A stretch of 64,000 bases of DNA, taken from the NCBI GenBank assembly GCA_020650975.1, contig JAIPMN010000861.1:1-64000 (forward strand), in the 5' to 3' direction. A model generated the notes under the pieces. It did no database searches. It worked only from the letters and a program-made list of their open reading frames with translations, and was not told the DNA's origin. Each line of letters begins with the position of its first letter. Within the stretch, counting starts at the first letter, position 1. The translations under genes and the position numbers were made by a program. Positions 1 through 12,900 of the stretch are shown here, one piece after another. The DNA is from Apostichopus californicus (taxonomy: Eukaryota > Echinodermata > Holothuroidea > Aspidochirotida > Stichopodidae).

Positions 1-746
1 AGGGGCCTAATTTCCGTCCATTTTTAGGTAACTTTTGTTTTTATCCAGTTGGACGCTACAGCAGCTGTGTCAACAATAATTTAGGCCATCTTGCCATATT
101 GGCCAAAGTAACAAAACCTTTATGAGAGCTGTAGAGCTAAGTTTCTGTGTTGTTAGTCTTTTAGTTTCCGTGCTGTTGCTAGGTGTAAAAAACGTTTGGT
201 TTAGTTTGCATTTTCATTCACTTAAAAATCAATTTTGTTATGCAAATCATCTACCTCACATTGTCCAATCTGTCTCATTTCACACACTTTCTAACGCTTT
301 GGAATATTTTCCATCGATTTGGAAAACGAGAGCTCATTTTTGAATAACGAGAGCTCATGCTCAGTGGAGGATACACTCGTCCTTGGGTTTCCAAACCATT
401 ATATATCATTCAAAGAGTGTCTTTAAGAAACCCATGACTTACAGAGGTGACAGATATGCAGTACAGTAAGTTGTTTGAATTTTATCCAGGAAAGTAACAA
501 TACTTTTAGAAAGATATTGACACCCTTTTTAAATTGTATCTTGCCATGCACGTAAACATATCTTTATTTAATCGATAAAAATTTGGTAGAAATTCTGTTT
601 CAGACTTTCAGTGTTGTGTTTGAGCGTTGCGTTTAGTATTGTAGTCCGTAACCATTGTGGATCTAAACTATTTGGTTATAGTCAAAATAGTACTACAAAT
701 TTGCTAGTTTTGTGTGTTGATAGAAAATTTAGAAAGTATACTTCGG

Positions 747-1425
747 GAGAACCAAATTTATCATAGGTAAAGTAGGATCTGTATTTATATCTATTAGCAC
801 TACCAGTATGGAGACTTGCAATTAGCCCTTCTAATAATGTTATTTGCAGGTATTACAGAGGTTGGCCTATTTCACTGCGGTGATACCATGGTAACCAGCG
901 AATCTGATTCTTGCTATACTCTATATAGTGCTTGGTACTCTGCGTGATAGTAATTATCAGAACATGTATACTTCACTGTAGCCTTACAGTTGTAAAATCT
1001 GTGCTTATCACCAAAGTATTCAGATATAGAATTTTTTCGATTTCTTGTAACTACAATTAGTTCCTCTTGTATACTGCGATGTATGCATGGACTGGTAATT
1101 TAGAAAAAAGAATAAGAAAAGAATAAAAAGGAAAGAAAATAAGAAAAACATTGAGAGAAGCAAATTTATCAGAGGTAGGATCTAGGCTTGTAGAGGCAAC
1201 ATGTTAGTGCTGCCAGTAGAAGTATGGATATTCCTGAAAGCCTTTACTTTGTATAATATTATTTGCAGGTATAATTACAGCGATTGGCCTGCTTCTCTGT
1301 CATGCTACCATGGTAACCGGCGAGCCAGCCTGATTCTTGCTAGATATAAGTTCTTTGTGTGATAAGGCTTTTTATTGGAGCATATGCTTCACTGTATCGT
1401 TACAGCTTGTTAAATCTGTTTGTGT
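747..1425 (+). repeat. diverged direct duplication, two copies about 406 bp apart
   Basis: 747-1010 and 1153-1425 share an ordered series of blocks: GAGAA-CAAATTTATCA, ATTATTTGCAGGTATAA-like, ACCATGGTAACC, TGATTCTTGCTA, CTTCACTGTA and TTACAG-TTGTAAAATCTG. Small insertions and substitutions separate the copies, so the duplication is not recent. Each copy contains TTATTTGCAGGTAT. Neither has an open frame worth calling. Confidence 0.6.
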
Positions 1426-2830
1426 CACCTGTGCAGTAGTAGGTACTGTAGTTAATAATTCAAATGTCTATGTTTAAGTCTCAAGAGTATTTGCTGATGA
1501 ATTTCACAAAAACAAACTTCCCAAGTAGATTCAATGTTTCTTATTCTAAATGCACTCTGACCAGGTGGGTTAAATTGAGAAAAGCTGTCACAATCAAAAG
1601 AAAGAAATTTATTTTCTGTTGTTTTTATGGCGCGAACAATTTACCGTAAAATCACTGCGACCGCCCATGTAAGCAAATTCATTACACAAAGGTAAACACA
1701 TTAGCCTACACATGCGGCCCTATCAAGATTTTAACGCAGTTCTATACTCGTATCATCCACTTTTTACAATTCCACAGAGGAAACGTCTGAAAAGACCTGT
1801 TAATACATTGCAATGGAAGGAAATGACACAATTTTGCAAGCTACTGTACATCGGTAAAAGCAAGAGTAAGATACAAGAGCAGGGACCTAAGACAGGCTAT
1901 GGTGTGGTGGTGTGGAGCTGTGGTGGGGAGTAGCAGGGAGAAAATCTTGTGGGAGAAACTTTTCAAAATGGTTTTATTTATTGATTGGCGACTCGATTCT
2001 ACTACCTCAATGATGTCACAGATCTTATGTGCCATGGTTGGTGGACATCACGCAGCTGGCCCCGGGGGAATATCAAAGCTAGTATATAATTTAGACTCTG
2101 ATACTAATTTTGTAGCTCTATTTCCTTCCAACTTGGCATTTTTCATGTACCACAAATGTCTGAAACAAAAGCTAATACTGTATAACAAACTAATTTAAAC
2201 AGCATTGAATTATCTGCCAGGAAGTACTGTGCCAAGCTTAAGATTGTTCTATAAATTAGTGTGTAAAGTATATACAAGATAACACTTCAACATGTCAGAG
2301 TTTGACATTATATAGGATAAAGTCCTACCGCTTAATGACGGTGCTTACAGCTGTTTCAAAAGTCACCTTAAAAGTTTCTTATCATTTGAATTTGATCATT
2401 AACAATTCTTTGCCAAACTGCTCTCCAGATGTGTTCATGTTTAATGCATTTAAAGGCCATCTGCACTTAAAAGTATTGATGGAACAGAAAGCATACAATG
2501 AAGGGTCTCATGTGGGTGACTGGCCTTTGTTTTTTTATGTTTTATGTTTATTTGAAGAATAAAACTGCACCACAACTAAGGGCATGTGTCTACTGTATAT
2601 GCAGCTGTCGAGAGCCAGATCTTTGTTAATTCCCCAGCTCACTGAATTTACTGTATCCTATATGATCACTGGATTTATTGATAAACTAGTGTATCATGAA
2701 TTTATAGATGTATACATGGTAACTTTGACTGTCCCCTATTAACTTAAAATGATTGTAGTCTACATATGAAGGTCTACATTGATAGGCAACGGTAGCAATT
2801 AGCCTTGTTTTGAAACCTTTTTTGAAATTC

Positions 2831-3053
2831 CGGTGCCTTTCAATCATAAGGTCCCAAGTTCGAGTTACTCCAAGATTAATGTATGTGGTCTAGTTACGGA
2901 GTTGTTGACAATTCATAATCATGGACGTTAAATATGAATCTAAGAGACTGAATTCGGTCAGCTTGCGGCTTTGATAATTAAGCCAATGATGGCTTCTTCG
3001 CGAGTTCCTGCTTGCAGGAAGATCTAAAATACATACATACATACATACATACA
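2831..3053 (+). mobile_element. tRNA-derived SINE, 5'-shortened copy
   Basis: It matches the SINE at 55638 on the opposite strand, from the sequence before the B box (GGTCCCAAGTTCGAGTTACTCC) to a CATA-repeat tail at 3030-3053. The A-box part of the head is missing or too diverged to see. The hairpin-like CCTGCTTGCAGG near the tail is conserved. Confidence 0.75.
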
Positions 3054-3299
3054 AGTCAAATTGTAAGGTGACTTTTTGGTACAGCCTAGTTTTAATCCAC
3101 ACAGTCTTACACTGAAACAAGTCAACGTTTATGCAGTGAAAGAATGAAACAACAATTTTGTATTTTTGATTAATTTTGATGAATTATTTCCCACATATAC
3201 AGGAAACATGGATACACAATAAAATTTAACGCATGCACACAGAAAGATTAATTTTTCTTGCTTTGCTGTTTGACGAGATATAACCTTGAGAGGTATAAA

Positions 3300-3545
3300 T
3301 CTATCTCATTCTGGCGGAATCAGCTGATCAAAACATCAGTGAATAATCTTCTTTTGTTTCAGATACTCATTAACCTGTCTGTATTCTGTGCGTGTTTTTG
3401 TCCCTTCTGTTACTGTTACTTGTCATTTAGCCTTTGAAGAAGATCCTGCTAGGATCGAAACGTCAGGCCAACTTACTTTTAAACATTCTCCTACACAGTC
3501 TCTCTAGTGGATAAGCAGTTTGCTATAAACAGTTTTATTTTATTT
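3300..3545 (+). mobile_element. Penelope-like repeat fragment with hammerhead-like fold
   Basis: At 3433-3464 the sequence TTTGAAGAAG, then GATCC-TGCTA-GGATC (a perfect 5-bp stem), then GAAACGTC matches the layout of the small hammerhead ribozyme motifs known from Penelope-like retroelements, though not perfectly. Downstream, AGTCTCTCTAGTGGATAAGC and the A/T-rich end look like the rest of such a repeat. No reverse-transcriptase coding sequence is present. It is an old fragment; its outer limits are approximate. Confidence 0.4.
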
Positions 3546-4164
3546 TGAAGTATAAGAGTAGTAGAGAAATCACCTTTGACCTTTGAAGGAACATTGATTA
3601 TCCCAGCCTCAACCTTCTTCAATAGTTTGATAGCAATGCCTGCTGTTTACTAGAGTGGCTTCATATTTTTTTTTTTAAGAACCAGTGAATTTGAGCTCAT
3701 CAGTATTGGCATCTCTGCTAAAAGACTTTAAATATCGTTCCTCTTAACTCAAATTATTTCCAGATATTAAGAATATACATTTATTTTCTCATCTGTTTTC
3801 CCATCTGAATTATTCCCTCCAAATTGTAAAGACACTTTCATAATGAGAAAGAACTTGTTAATTGGATTTCTGCTTGACACTAAGCATCAGCTGTGTCATT
3901 AAGCTTCTTCTCATGTGCGTGTGATTACCTAGCCAATTGTAAAATGTCGCAAATACATGCCTTAGATATGGCTGCATGATGATTTGCAAAAGAAATTTCA
4001 GACAGCAACACGAGAGTGGAAAAACAGTTAAAACAACATCGATGGATAACTTAAAAGTACTGTAGTTTTAGTAGAAAGGTTTAATGTAAGAGATATTAAT
4101 GACATTCACTTGATTATTTGTCTAGTTGGCAAATCCTAGGAAATTTGTTAAATCATGACTCTAA

Positions 4165-4650
4165 ATGTAACATTACATTTGTGTCTGGTTATGTAGTAAA
4201 CACTACTGCAATAGATTAGTACTCAAGTATACTGTACAAATAACGTATGCATGTACTACACAGTAGGTTTTGTAATAAACAGACAATCTGTTCAGTATTT
4301 GAATCCTCTATGTACTATAAATAATACATGTATCCGGTATGTAACATTACATATGTGTCTGGTTATGTAATAAACACTACTGCAATAGATTAGTACTCAA
4401 ATGTACTGTAAGTAACATATGCAAGGATACATTAGGTTTTGTAATACACGCTACTGCAGTAGATAACTATTCGAATTCACTGTGAATAACATGAGCATGG
4501 ATACATTGTGCTTTGTAATAAATAGACAATCTGTTCAGTATTCAAATCCATATGTACTATAAATAATACAAGTATATATGTTACATTACATGTCCATAGC
4601 TTTGTAATGAACACTCGATTCTGTTTCAAGTTATCAACAAACACACTGTA
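4165..4650 (+). repeat. tandem array of about 174-bp units made of two ~88-bp halves
   Basis: TGTAACATTACAT recurs at about 4166, 4340 and (diverged) 4580. TGGTTATGTA-TAAACACTACTG, GTAATAAACAGACAATCTG and ATAAATAATACA recur in register. The two halves of each unit are themselves similar (both centre on TAATAAACA and end in a GTACTA-like word), giving an alternating A-B-A-B pattern. No coding capacity is seen. Confidence 0.6.
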
Positions 4651-6833
4651 AAATAAGTTAAATAACACTACATCATTGTATATATGTTACAACTTGCCAA
4701 CCTGTATATGTTCAGTTGCAGTTTTAACAAGGTCCAATAAAGTTGTCACCAACCAGTATAATTTCAGACACTCAGATATTGGTTATCAATATTTATTTTC
4801 ACATGGATTACTACCAGCAATTTTATTACTATACCTTAGTAACCAAGCTGATAACTAGCTGTAGAGAACCCATTAATATGATATCTAAAAACAAAAAGGT
4901 GGCTGTGCTACGATGTAACCAAACAATAGTCTAGCAGCTGCGCAATGGTTGGTATAAACTTAACAAACAGAACAAAGATTTGATGTACATTTCAATTTCT
5001 TATCATTATGCTATCATAGGTATCTCTTGAATTTGTTTCCTTTGTGATAAATTATACTTGATTTGAAGTTAACACAGCTATATTACTGGTAAAAAACCTC
5101 CAGGAAACCATTTTCTTTACGGCAATAACCCTCAACTTATGATCACATAGGGGGTGAACTTTATACCTGCAAATAATCATATTTTGATCACCATGGAAAT
5201 AACAGAAGGGTTTCATTCCTTTTTCTGAAGGGTAGGTCAAGATAAAATAGACTTTTCTGCTTCTTGTGAATTTTCTGCTCAGAAGGAGGCCCTTCTAACC
5301 TCTGTGGTTTAAAGCTGCATAAATTTCATGTTCATGATTTGATAACATTCGATGGAACTAAGCTCCTCTATGCTAGACCAGTTTAAAGGAAAAATTAAAT
5401 TCCGCCAAACAAAATCTGTTACTTAAAGTTAAAATGTTACAGAAATTGCTTTACAGAACAGTGAAATATGGCAGAAATTTAATGTTTGCAAATGAAAAGT
5501 AAAGAATCATGTACAATCTTTGTGGGACGGAGAATTATCTGCGTTGAATTAACTCGCATTCGTAATTCGTTAACGAGTAGCCGTATTATGATTGCCACCA
5601 AGTCAAGCTTGCTGGTAGAATCCAGGTGGATCAGTCTTTAGCTAAATACCCTAAAATATTTCCATGACCTGAGAATGATGGATAGAGGTATTGTAGAACT
5701 ACACAGAACCCAATGTAAAATCCAACATTTAAATATAATTAAAATGAAGTATAAAATGTAATCAATTATTCACAAGTCTTTTTTTTCCATATTAGGCCTA
5801 ATCCTTCTTTGTTGATCCATCCATCAATATTAATTAGCTCTATTTAATATGGAATATCAAAGTAGAATTGATTCTTTTGGCGATTCTTTCTAAGCTTGCT
5901 CTTTCTATTTCTTTTGTTATGACATACTTGAGTCATCTTTTAAAATGAAGGATAAAATCCTATTAGACCTATATATAGCAACCTCTCTCACTATCCTCCT
6001 AGCAAACTCAATATTCCCATTAGTTAGGTTTGATTAGCAACGTAAGAGTATTCACTGGGATAAAAAAAAAATCATTTACGGTAGGCCAAACCGCAGACGG
6101 TTTCAAAAGACAGCCCTGTTTCTTTGGGACCTCAGAGGGGCTCAATAAACAATGGAAGAGGGTTTCTACTTTGTGGTGATACGCTTTTCAGGAGATGAAT
6201 AAATCCAACCCCATTGTCCTCTTTCATGACAATAGAGAAGAAATTCCAATGATTGTTAAAAGAAGTCTGGCAAAGTCCTAGAAAAGAGAAGAAAGTTGAG
6301 GACATGTGACAGTTATTTGAAAAGGAGGAGTATAGAGTAAAGTAGTGTCTCATTGTAATGCAATAGGTGGGGATTATTGGTATCCTGGGAGGGGTGTATA
6401 GTTTTGGAATTTAGAGGGGAAATAAAGTAGGAAGACTTATTGTATATAGAAAAGGACTGAAGTTTGTGTATTGAGCAGGAAGGGAAACAAACAGATGTTT
6501 ATTAAAGAGTGGAAAGTGTTTGCAGGGCTCTCTCTACCATAATGGTCTGTTTGGGGATCTTGAGAGTTTGACTTGATCGACAAGTGTGAATTGCTTTACC
6601 TGATAAATGCCTGGTTTAACAATCTGTCTAATTTAAAGGGATAGTTATAGAATAAGTACCTGATAACTGTTGCCCAATTAGGCCAAGTAATGGTGGTAAT
6701 TGTATAGTAGTGAAACAGTGTTGAGTCCAGGTATAGTACACAGACTTGAAGAAAGATTAAAGGTGGTTAAAAAGTTCCAAGTTGTAGGTTTACAGTTTCA
6801 TATCAAGGCAAGCTGTTCTCAGACGACTTTGCA

Positions 6834-7145
6834 CAGGAGCGTTGCCAGGGGGGGGCGAAGGGGGCAGCCGCCCCCCCCCTTGAGCAAATTTAATTTTTTT
6901 TTTTTTTAATGTTTTTATGATATCGCTAGTAATTTCAAAAGAGAAAATGACAAGATGCAACTTACAAGGCCTGGGAAGTGCCATTCCCAGCGATCTGGGA
7001 GGCATTTTCAACCAAAATTTTCTTGTACGCTTCGCGCCAACCATGGTGGCGCTACGCTTAGATAGTTTGCAAAGCCGTATCTACGACTCTGATAGCTTGC
7101 CTTCATTTTCGCCCCTCCCTTGGCAAATTCCTGGCTACACAACTG
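6834..7145 (-). mobile_element. hAT-type MITE, copy 1
   Basis: A 312-bp element flanked by a perfect 8-bp target-site duplication, ACTTTGCA (6826-6833 and 7146-7153). The ends are short imperfect inverted repeats (CAGGAGCGTTGCCAGG and the complement of CCTGGCTACACAACTG). Just inside the left end is a G-rich then C-rich stretch. The interior shares long blocks with the copies at 14335 and 31272, in reverse orientation. CAG ends and 8-bp duplications are typical of hAT DNA transposons. It has no coding capacity, so it must have moved by a transposase supplied elsewhere. Confidence 0.85.
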
Positions 7146-7184
7146 ACTTTGCATCAATTTAAGTCATTTTGTAACTCAATTGTC

Positions 7185-7510
7185 AGTTGTCACATCCTCA
7201 CACCCAATTCTGCACAATTCAGTCACAGCATGGAGGTAAAAACTGTTTTTACCTCCATGGTCACAGTCACTCCAAGCTAGGGTACTACAGTGGGCCACAT
7301 CTACAGTATGTGTCCCCTGGGGGGATCGCCTTCCCAAAGGGTTCAGCCACAAAGGGTGCACGCATCTACACTGTAAGTTACCTCACAGGGTGGAGAGAGA
7401 GGCAATGGAGATTAAGTGCAAATGCCCAAGGACACAACGTAATGATCTGGCCAGGACTCAAACATGCAACCGTTATACATTGCAAGGGCATTAACCATGT
7501 TACAGTTTAG
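7185..7510 (-). mobile_element. second tRNA-derived SINE family
   Basis: On the minus strand, from about 7510, a degraded tRNA-like head can be read (ACATGGTTAATGCCCTTGC, then GGTTGCATGTTTGAGTCC as B box). A body containing GTTGTGTCCTTGGGCA and CTTAATCTCCATTGCCTC follows, a pattern I recognise as common in animal tRNA SINEs. The 107-codon open frame on the + strand here is an accident of the repeat. The 3' part contains a perfect hairpin at 7229-7259. The 3' boundary is uncertain; the element starts only 40 bp after a hAT MITE. Confidence 0.55.
7229..7259. repeat. perfect 14-bp hairpin
   Basis: CATGGAGGTAAAAA, a 3-base loop CTG, then TTTTTACCTCCATG. It lies within the SINE at 7185-7510. Confidence 0.9.
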
Positions 7511-9899
7511 ATATTTTTACTCTTGTCAATGGTTGTATTTCTAAAGAGAAAACAATCTTCTTTTTTTAATGTTTTTATCACATTTTTGTGACACTTTTTT
7601 TTTTATAAAATTTAGTCAGGAACTAATCAGGGATGGATCAAGGATTTCAAAAAAGATGAGGTGTGTCTTCATGTCATTAAGGTCACTTTAGGGGGTCTGT
7701 TTCATAGTGTTAGAACTGTACCTACAGACTCAACACTTGGTTTAGTTCAGTTCTGTTAAAAGTACGGTTATAAATGTGGTATGCAATGCAATGCAATCCT
7801 TACACAGAACTTACGGAATGATTTGTGAAGGTTCTTTTCATGATGAATTACATATAATGATCAAATAATTGCTTGGAAGCATACCAAAGGAATTTGTTCT
7901 TCCATGCATGGCTAAAGATTGGCAACCTCTGTGGTTCATCTGGTCTGCAACCATATATCCATAAATGGTAATGACTCACACTGTGTATATAATAGCATTG
8001 GTCAGTTATACCTCCTAGCTGACATGCTTTGCATTTTTTTATCATTTTTTTTATTTTGTTTACTTCATATTCTGTGAATTTGTTATCCCATAAACAACAT
8101 ATGGCCTGAATGGACATACCAGAGTAGGGACAGAACTGCATTCTTTTATCCCTGAGTAGAGTAAAAAGCCGCATTTTGATTTGATTCTTGGATGACCTAT
8201 GTCTGTGGATGGCCTAAGGAACAAATTCTATCTAGTTTTGAAACACAAGGCAATTAAAAAAAATAGTAAGTGTTGTTTTGAAAAGTTATTTTTAATGCAG
8301 TTCAATTCAAAATGCAGTAAAAGTATTGAATACTTCTGAATGATTGCTGAGTGTAACCTTTGACCTTGACTGTAGGGATGTTTGTTTATTTGAACACATC
8401 TGGTAATGTTGACCTGACTGGGGTATACTACTGTCAAAATTATTGTTTCTTTCAAAAACTTCTTTTGATTGAGAAGAGTTTTGACCTGAGGGCAGACAAA
8501 AATAATCTGATGATTATCATAAATAAATGATCCAAGATTAAAGTATCTTTGCTGGTCAAAATAGTTTTCAAGCTCAAAAACACTCAGCTTATTCCGAAAC
8601 GAAAAACCTTTCCCCAAAATGAAACATGAGGGCAAAATTTTCAAATTAAAAGGGATACTTATACAGTGCTTCAAGCAAGTGAAGAAAACCAGTTCTGGAT
8701 ACAGAGAGTACAATTTAACATAATCACCAAAGTGTAAACGAAGTGAAGTAAATTTCGGATGAAAATGTCCTCTAAAAATTTGGCAGGAAGAGAAAGGGCG
8801 TGGTGCCCCAGAAGTGGGGCTGTCGTGCTAAAACATTCCAGTCACGTAGTTTAGGTAGATTATTGTAAAGTGCATACATTATGGACTGATAGTCTGTGAG
8901 TTAGACTTTAATATGTATTGATGAACCTCTTGATGTTTAAAGGTGTCATTTCTCACAGAAAAAAAGATGTATTTTAGAGACTATATTCAACCTGCATTGT
9001 TAAATTTTAAAACTGTTTAACTGTATTTTGGATGTTCAATTTAAAGTAGCACTCATCCTGTAAATTAAGTTACTTCAAGTCAACTGTTTCCCTCCTAGCA
9101 TGTGAGTGCCATATTAGCACTGAATCATCAATATGTCAATATGTTACAACTTACTTGACACATCCCCTTTAACTTAACTTTCCTCAAATTTCATCTTGAA
9201 CTTATAAAAGCTTGGTTAGAAAAAGAAAAAAAAAAGAAGTGTAATCCAATATTCGTGCAAAGCAGACAATTCAATTCACAGGGGCTCAAGAAAATTGATA
9301 AAGAAAAATAAGAAAATATTTTACTTTAAGTGATTTTTATTTTTTTATTTTTAGAGCAGATCATGAAAAACTAGTATAATTCTTATTGTTTTAACCTGAA
9401 AAGCAAGGGGAATTATAAAAATAAGATAATATTATCTACATCTTTATGGCATTGATAGTATCAATATCAATGAATACGGTGTAAAATTTCCTTTAGAGTC
9501 TGGTTCTAGGGGTCACATTCAAAGGCTAGTGACCGAGCTGCTAATATAAATGTACTGAATAACATGCCTGGGAAGACAATAAAGAACAGGTGCCTTGAGG
9601 ACAAAATTTGTTTCAAATCTCTTGATTTTTTGACATATATATGTGTATTCCTTGATGTGAAATCTGAATGGTTCAAAGAATATTTAAGGGCAAAAAAAAA
9701 AATTGTTAGGATTTATTTGATCGATATGAGGATTTTGTTGACTGGTGATGATGATAAAAAGCCGCTCCCAAAATATCTGTGGTTGATTGTGAACTTGAAC
9801 AGTTGTGAACTGCAGTAAATAAGAAGCAAGTCTAGACATGTCACAATTGAGATATATTGGTTATGGTATGATCTACCTTCAGGAAACGGGATTGGAGTT

Positions 9900-9945
9900 G
9901 GGTGGGAGGTGGGTGAGGTGGGTGGGTGCCAGGTGGGGTGGGGGA
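9900..9945 (+). other. G-quadruplex-type motif
   Basis: Successive G3+ runs with short loops (GGGTGGGAGGTGGGTGAGG, then TGGGTGGG and GGGGTGGGGG) satisfy the usual G3-N1-7 pattern several times over. Not in coding sequence. Confidence 0.6.
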
Positions 9946-12900
9946 GCAGATGTTAGTGGGTTTTACCTCCATGGTTTATGTAAGCATAGCCAGTGAGCAT
10001 GCAGAATACAAGCTATCTTTCTTCATTATCATATAGTTGATTGTTTCTCCAGGAGACAGATATTGTTTTTGTTTTATAATTGATTGCGTATACACCTCAA
10101 CCACGAGTAGTAAGTTAGAATATACCAGCTAATTAATTATCCTGAGTAAATAATTGAGTTCATTTTGCATGCAGGGATCAGTTTTTGTTGTCCCTGTTGG
10201 GATTTGTGCCTGCACCTGCTTTTGTCGATGCCTGTCCACACTGCAATAATGAGTACATGATTTACTTAGTACCATCATTAACTCTCATAAGTGGACATCA
10301 CCATCAATTTTTCAAATGAGCTTCCATTTTCGACTTGAACAGCCAAGAGGGCTTTCATCGAAAATAATTACACCCCCTTTGTACCTCATTTCCGAGAATA
10401 AAAGCAGTACAGTGATCATGGGAGATCAGTGTGATTATATCCTATATGATTGACATGCAGCTCAATATATACTGCTGGGCCTATAGTCTGCACACAGTGC
10501 ACAGTGGGGGTAATGTGCCTTGTTATGTAATTAAGGGTACTTGAAATCAATTACTCTCCTTCCCTATAGTATAGGTGTAATTGAACCAATGTGTAATGGG
10601 TCAATACCTCAATCAACTTATATAGTGACAATTGGTCCACGTCCTTGATATTTTCATCCCTTAGTGATTCAGGCTCTCTTTAGGGCCTTGGAATAATACA
10701 GCAGGTGTAATAGCTTCTAATCACTTTGAGATACAGATTGTATTTGAACAGATGAAAGCTCACCTATGTTCTTAGTATAGATACAGGATTCCTGTGGGGG
10801 CTTTATAAAAGATTTGATTTTTATAACTCTTGAGTTTTGCACAGAAGGAGTACAGTTTAACACATGATGATCCACTGAGTTTATAGCTTAAAGGCTGCAA
10901 GACCCCTTGGAGGGACCATGACACACCCAATAATTTGCACCAGGCAGCAATTTAATCACCACAGAATGTTGGTGTGACTCCTGTACCCCACCCTTATACC
11001 TCCCCCCTCCAACTCCCCCAATTTCAAACCTGAATTGGGGTCTCTGTACAACCATAGGAAATTTCATATTGTTTTCTGAGTCAAGTCAAGTGACTGATAA
11101 AGCACAAATGTTAAGTGACATCAATGACAAAAATGCTATGAAATGGGAGAACTTGTGAAGCATATCTAGGAGAAGCACAAAATTTCATAAAAATCAATAC
11201 TATAAATAAGGACCAAATCAGAACCTAAGGTGCACGATGAAATTTCAAGTAACTTTATGAGCATGCAGACAAGCTTACTGACATTCTGTTTTACAGATAG
11301 TGTAAGTTCCATGTGATTTCGGTGTGTTTGTACATGTGTATAAATACAGTAGGCAATTGTTCGGAACCTTGAATCAAGATTCTGACTTAATTCTGAACTT
11401 TCATGACAATTTATAAATTCCCCAAGGAGTCAGCTGAGGGTCATCTCCCATATGAAATTAATCTGTTACTGTCTCCCAAGAAGTTGATCTTGAAGAACAT
11501 CTTCGGTTTCGTCAATCTGTACATCAGTTATAAAGTCATTCCTCCATTGAAGGCTTTTCATAAAATAAAAAAAAACGTAATAAAATGATGTCATGAATTA
11601 CTGATATGACATGATGCTTCCGACCTTGCGACTGTCCATGTTACTTAATACAAAAAACCACATATGATAGTTGAGTAGGTCATTTGATTGACTCTAATTC
11701 TCAAATAATGAACTAAAATTTCAAAATGTTACCATTGTTTTTTTTTAATTTGTGGGGGGGGGGGGGGAGCTTCTTACATGCCCAGGACATGCAGGGCAAT
11801 AAAATGGCGAGGATAAAAATAAAATGTATTAATTTCTTGCTCGTCAATCTCACTTGGGAAAAATTCTTGGAGGCTATTTCTTGATTTGATATCTGATTAC
11901 AATCTTGTCTTTGAGTAACACATTCATGTCAGACTTGCACAAATCCAAACTATAATAAGTATACCCCTGGTACTCAATAAAAGCAAATTATTGCTCTCCT
12001 TGGCTTTATTTCCTCTGTTCTTATTGTTTTTTATTCCCTTTTAATTGGAGGTCTCAACTTAAAGAGACAGTCAGTGGAAACATGGGTGGACTTCATTTCA
12101 GGGCATAAAATGCCACCAGCTCAGTGATGCAAGATTTAACTTTGCGTCTCACTTTAACCTGTTCAAGGATCCGGAGTCGGTATGGTTGGTAGTCTAATTC
12201 TCCTCTGCATAAAGCTTTGAACAAGCAATGTCCTTTAATGCTTCTAACAACATTCATACAGACAGTGCTAGGCATCTGAAGTGTCTATTAAGCACGTTGG
12301 AAGCCAGTGAGCTACTCTAAATGTCATAATATTAATTCACTTTATCCAAAACCAAGGTTTGTTCAAGTATAAGACAGACAATTGGCTGGAGAACATATCA
12401 GTGAGAGTTATATACTTGTACTGTATCTGCCAGACATATTTCTCGGAGATGCTGTGTCACTTAAATTTAAAACGAACCCCAAAATCGACCAGTCAGTCTG
12501 TTCCGAGGATGATCTGCCTCGGCTATCAATTCTATTGGATGACGTTCTCAGTTGAAAAAGATCAATATTTCTTTAGTTTTGCGCTCTGGTAGTTTTTTGA
12601 TCCCAGTAAATCAATGTATCTCTCTCTTTCTTTGTTTCAGCTGTCTGCTTTAATTAAATCATATAAACGAAAAGTCCTCTTGCTTTATATGTCTCTACTT
12701 CTTTGTGTAATTTGCATCTTTTAAATACTCTGAACACTGAATCAGTCAAATGGATGTTTAAAGTACTTGTGATGATATTGTATTATATTGTTAATCTTAG
12801 CAGTATGTGTTTTCGGCCTTTACGGCTTTCTATATATATTATTCTGCCTTCTACATGTTATATACTTAGGTTCGTTTTGCTGCTTGTGTTTTGTTGTTTA

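Noticed and set aside
7187-7510. 107-codon + strand open frame
   Set aside because: It is the antisense of a tRNA-derived SINE.
8228-8713. Longest open frame in the window (161 codons, minus strand)
   Set aside because: No recognisable motif, AT-rich composition rich in Phe, Leu, Ile and Lys, no splice or promoter support. Best read as chance in AT-rich DNA.
9564-9818. Open frame starting MPGKTIKNRC, similar in its first residues to the TRAF4 start MPG
   Set aside because: Only the first three residues agree; no RING cysteine pattern follows.
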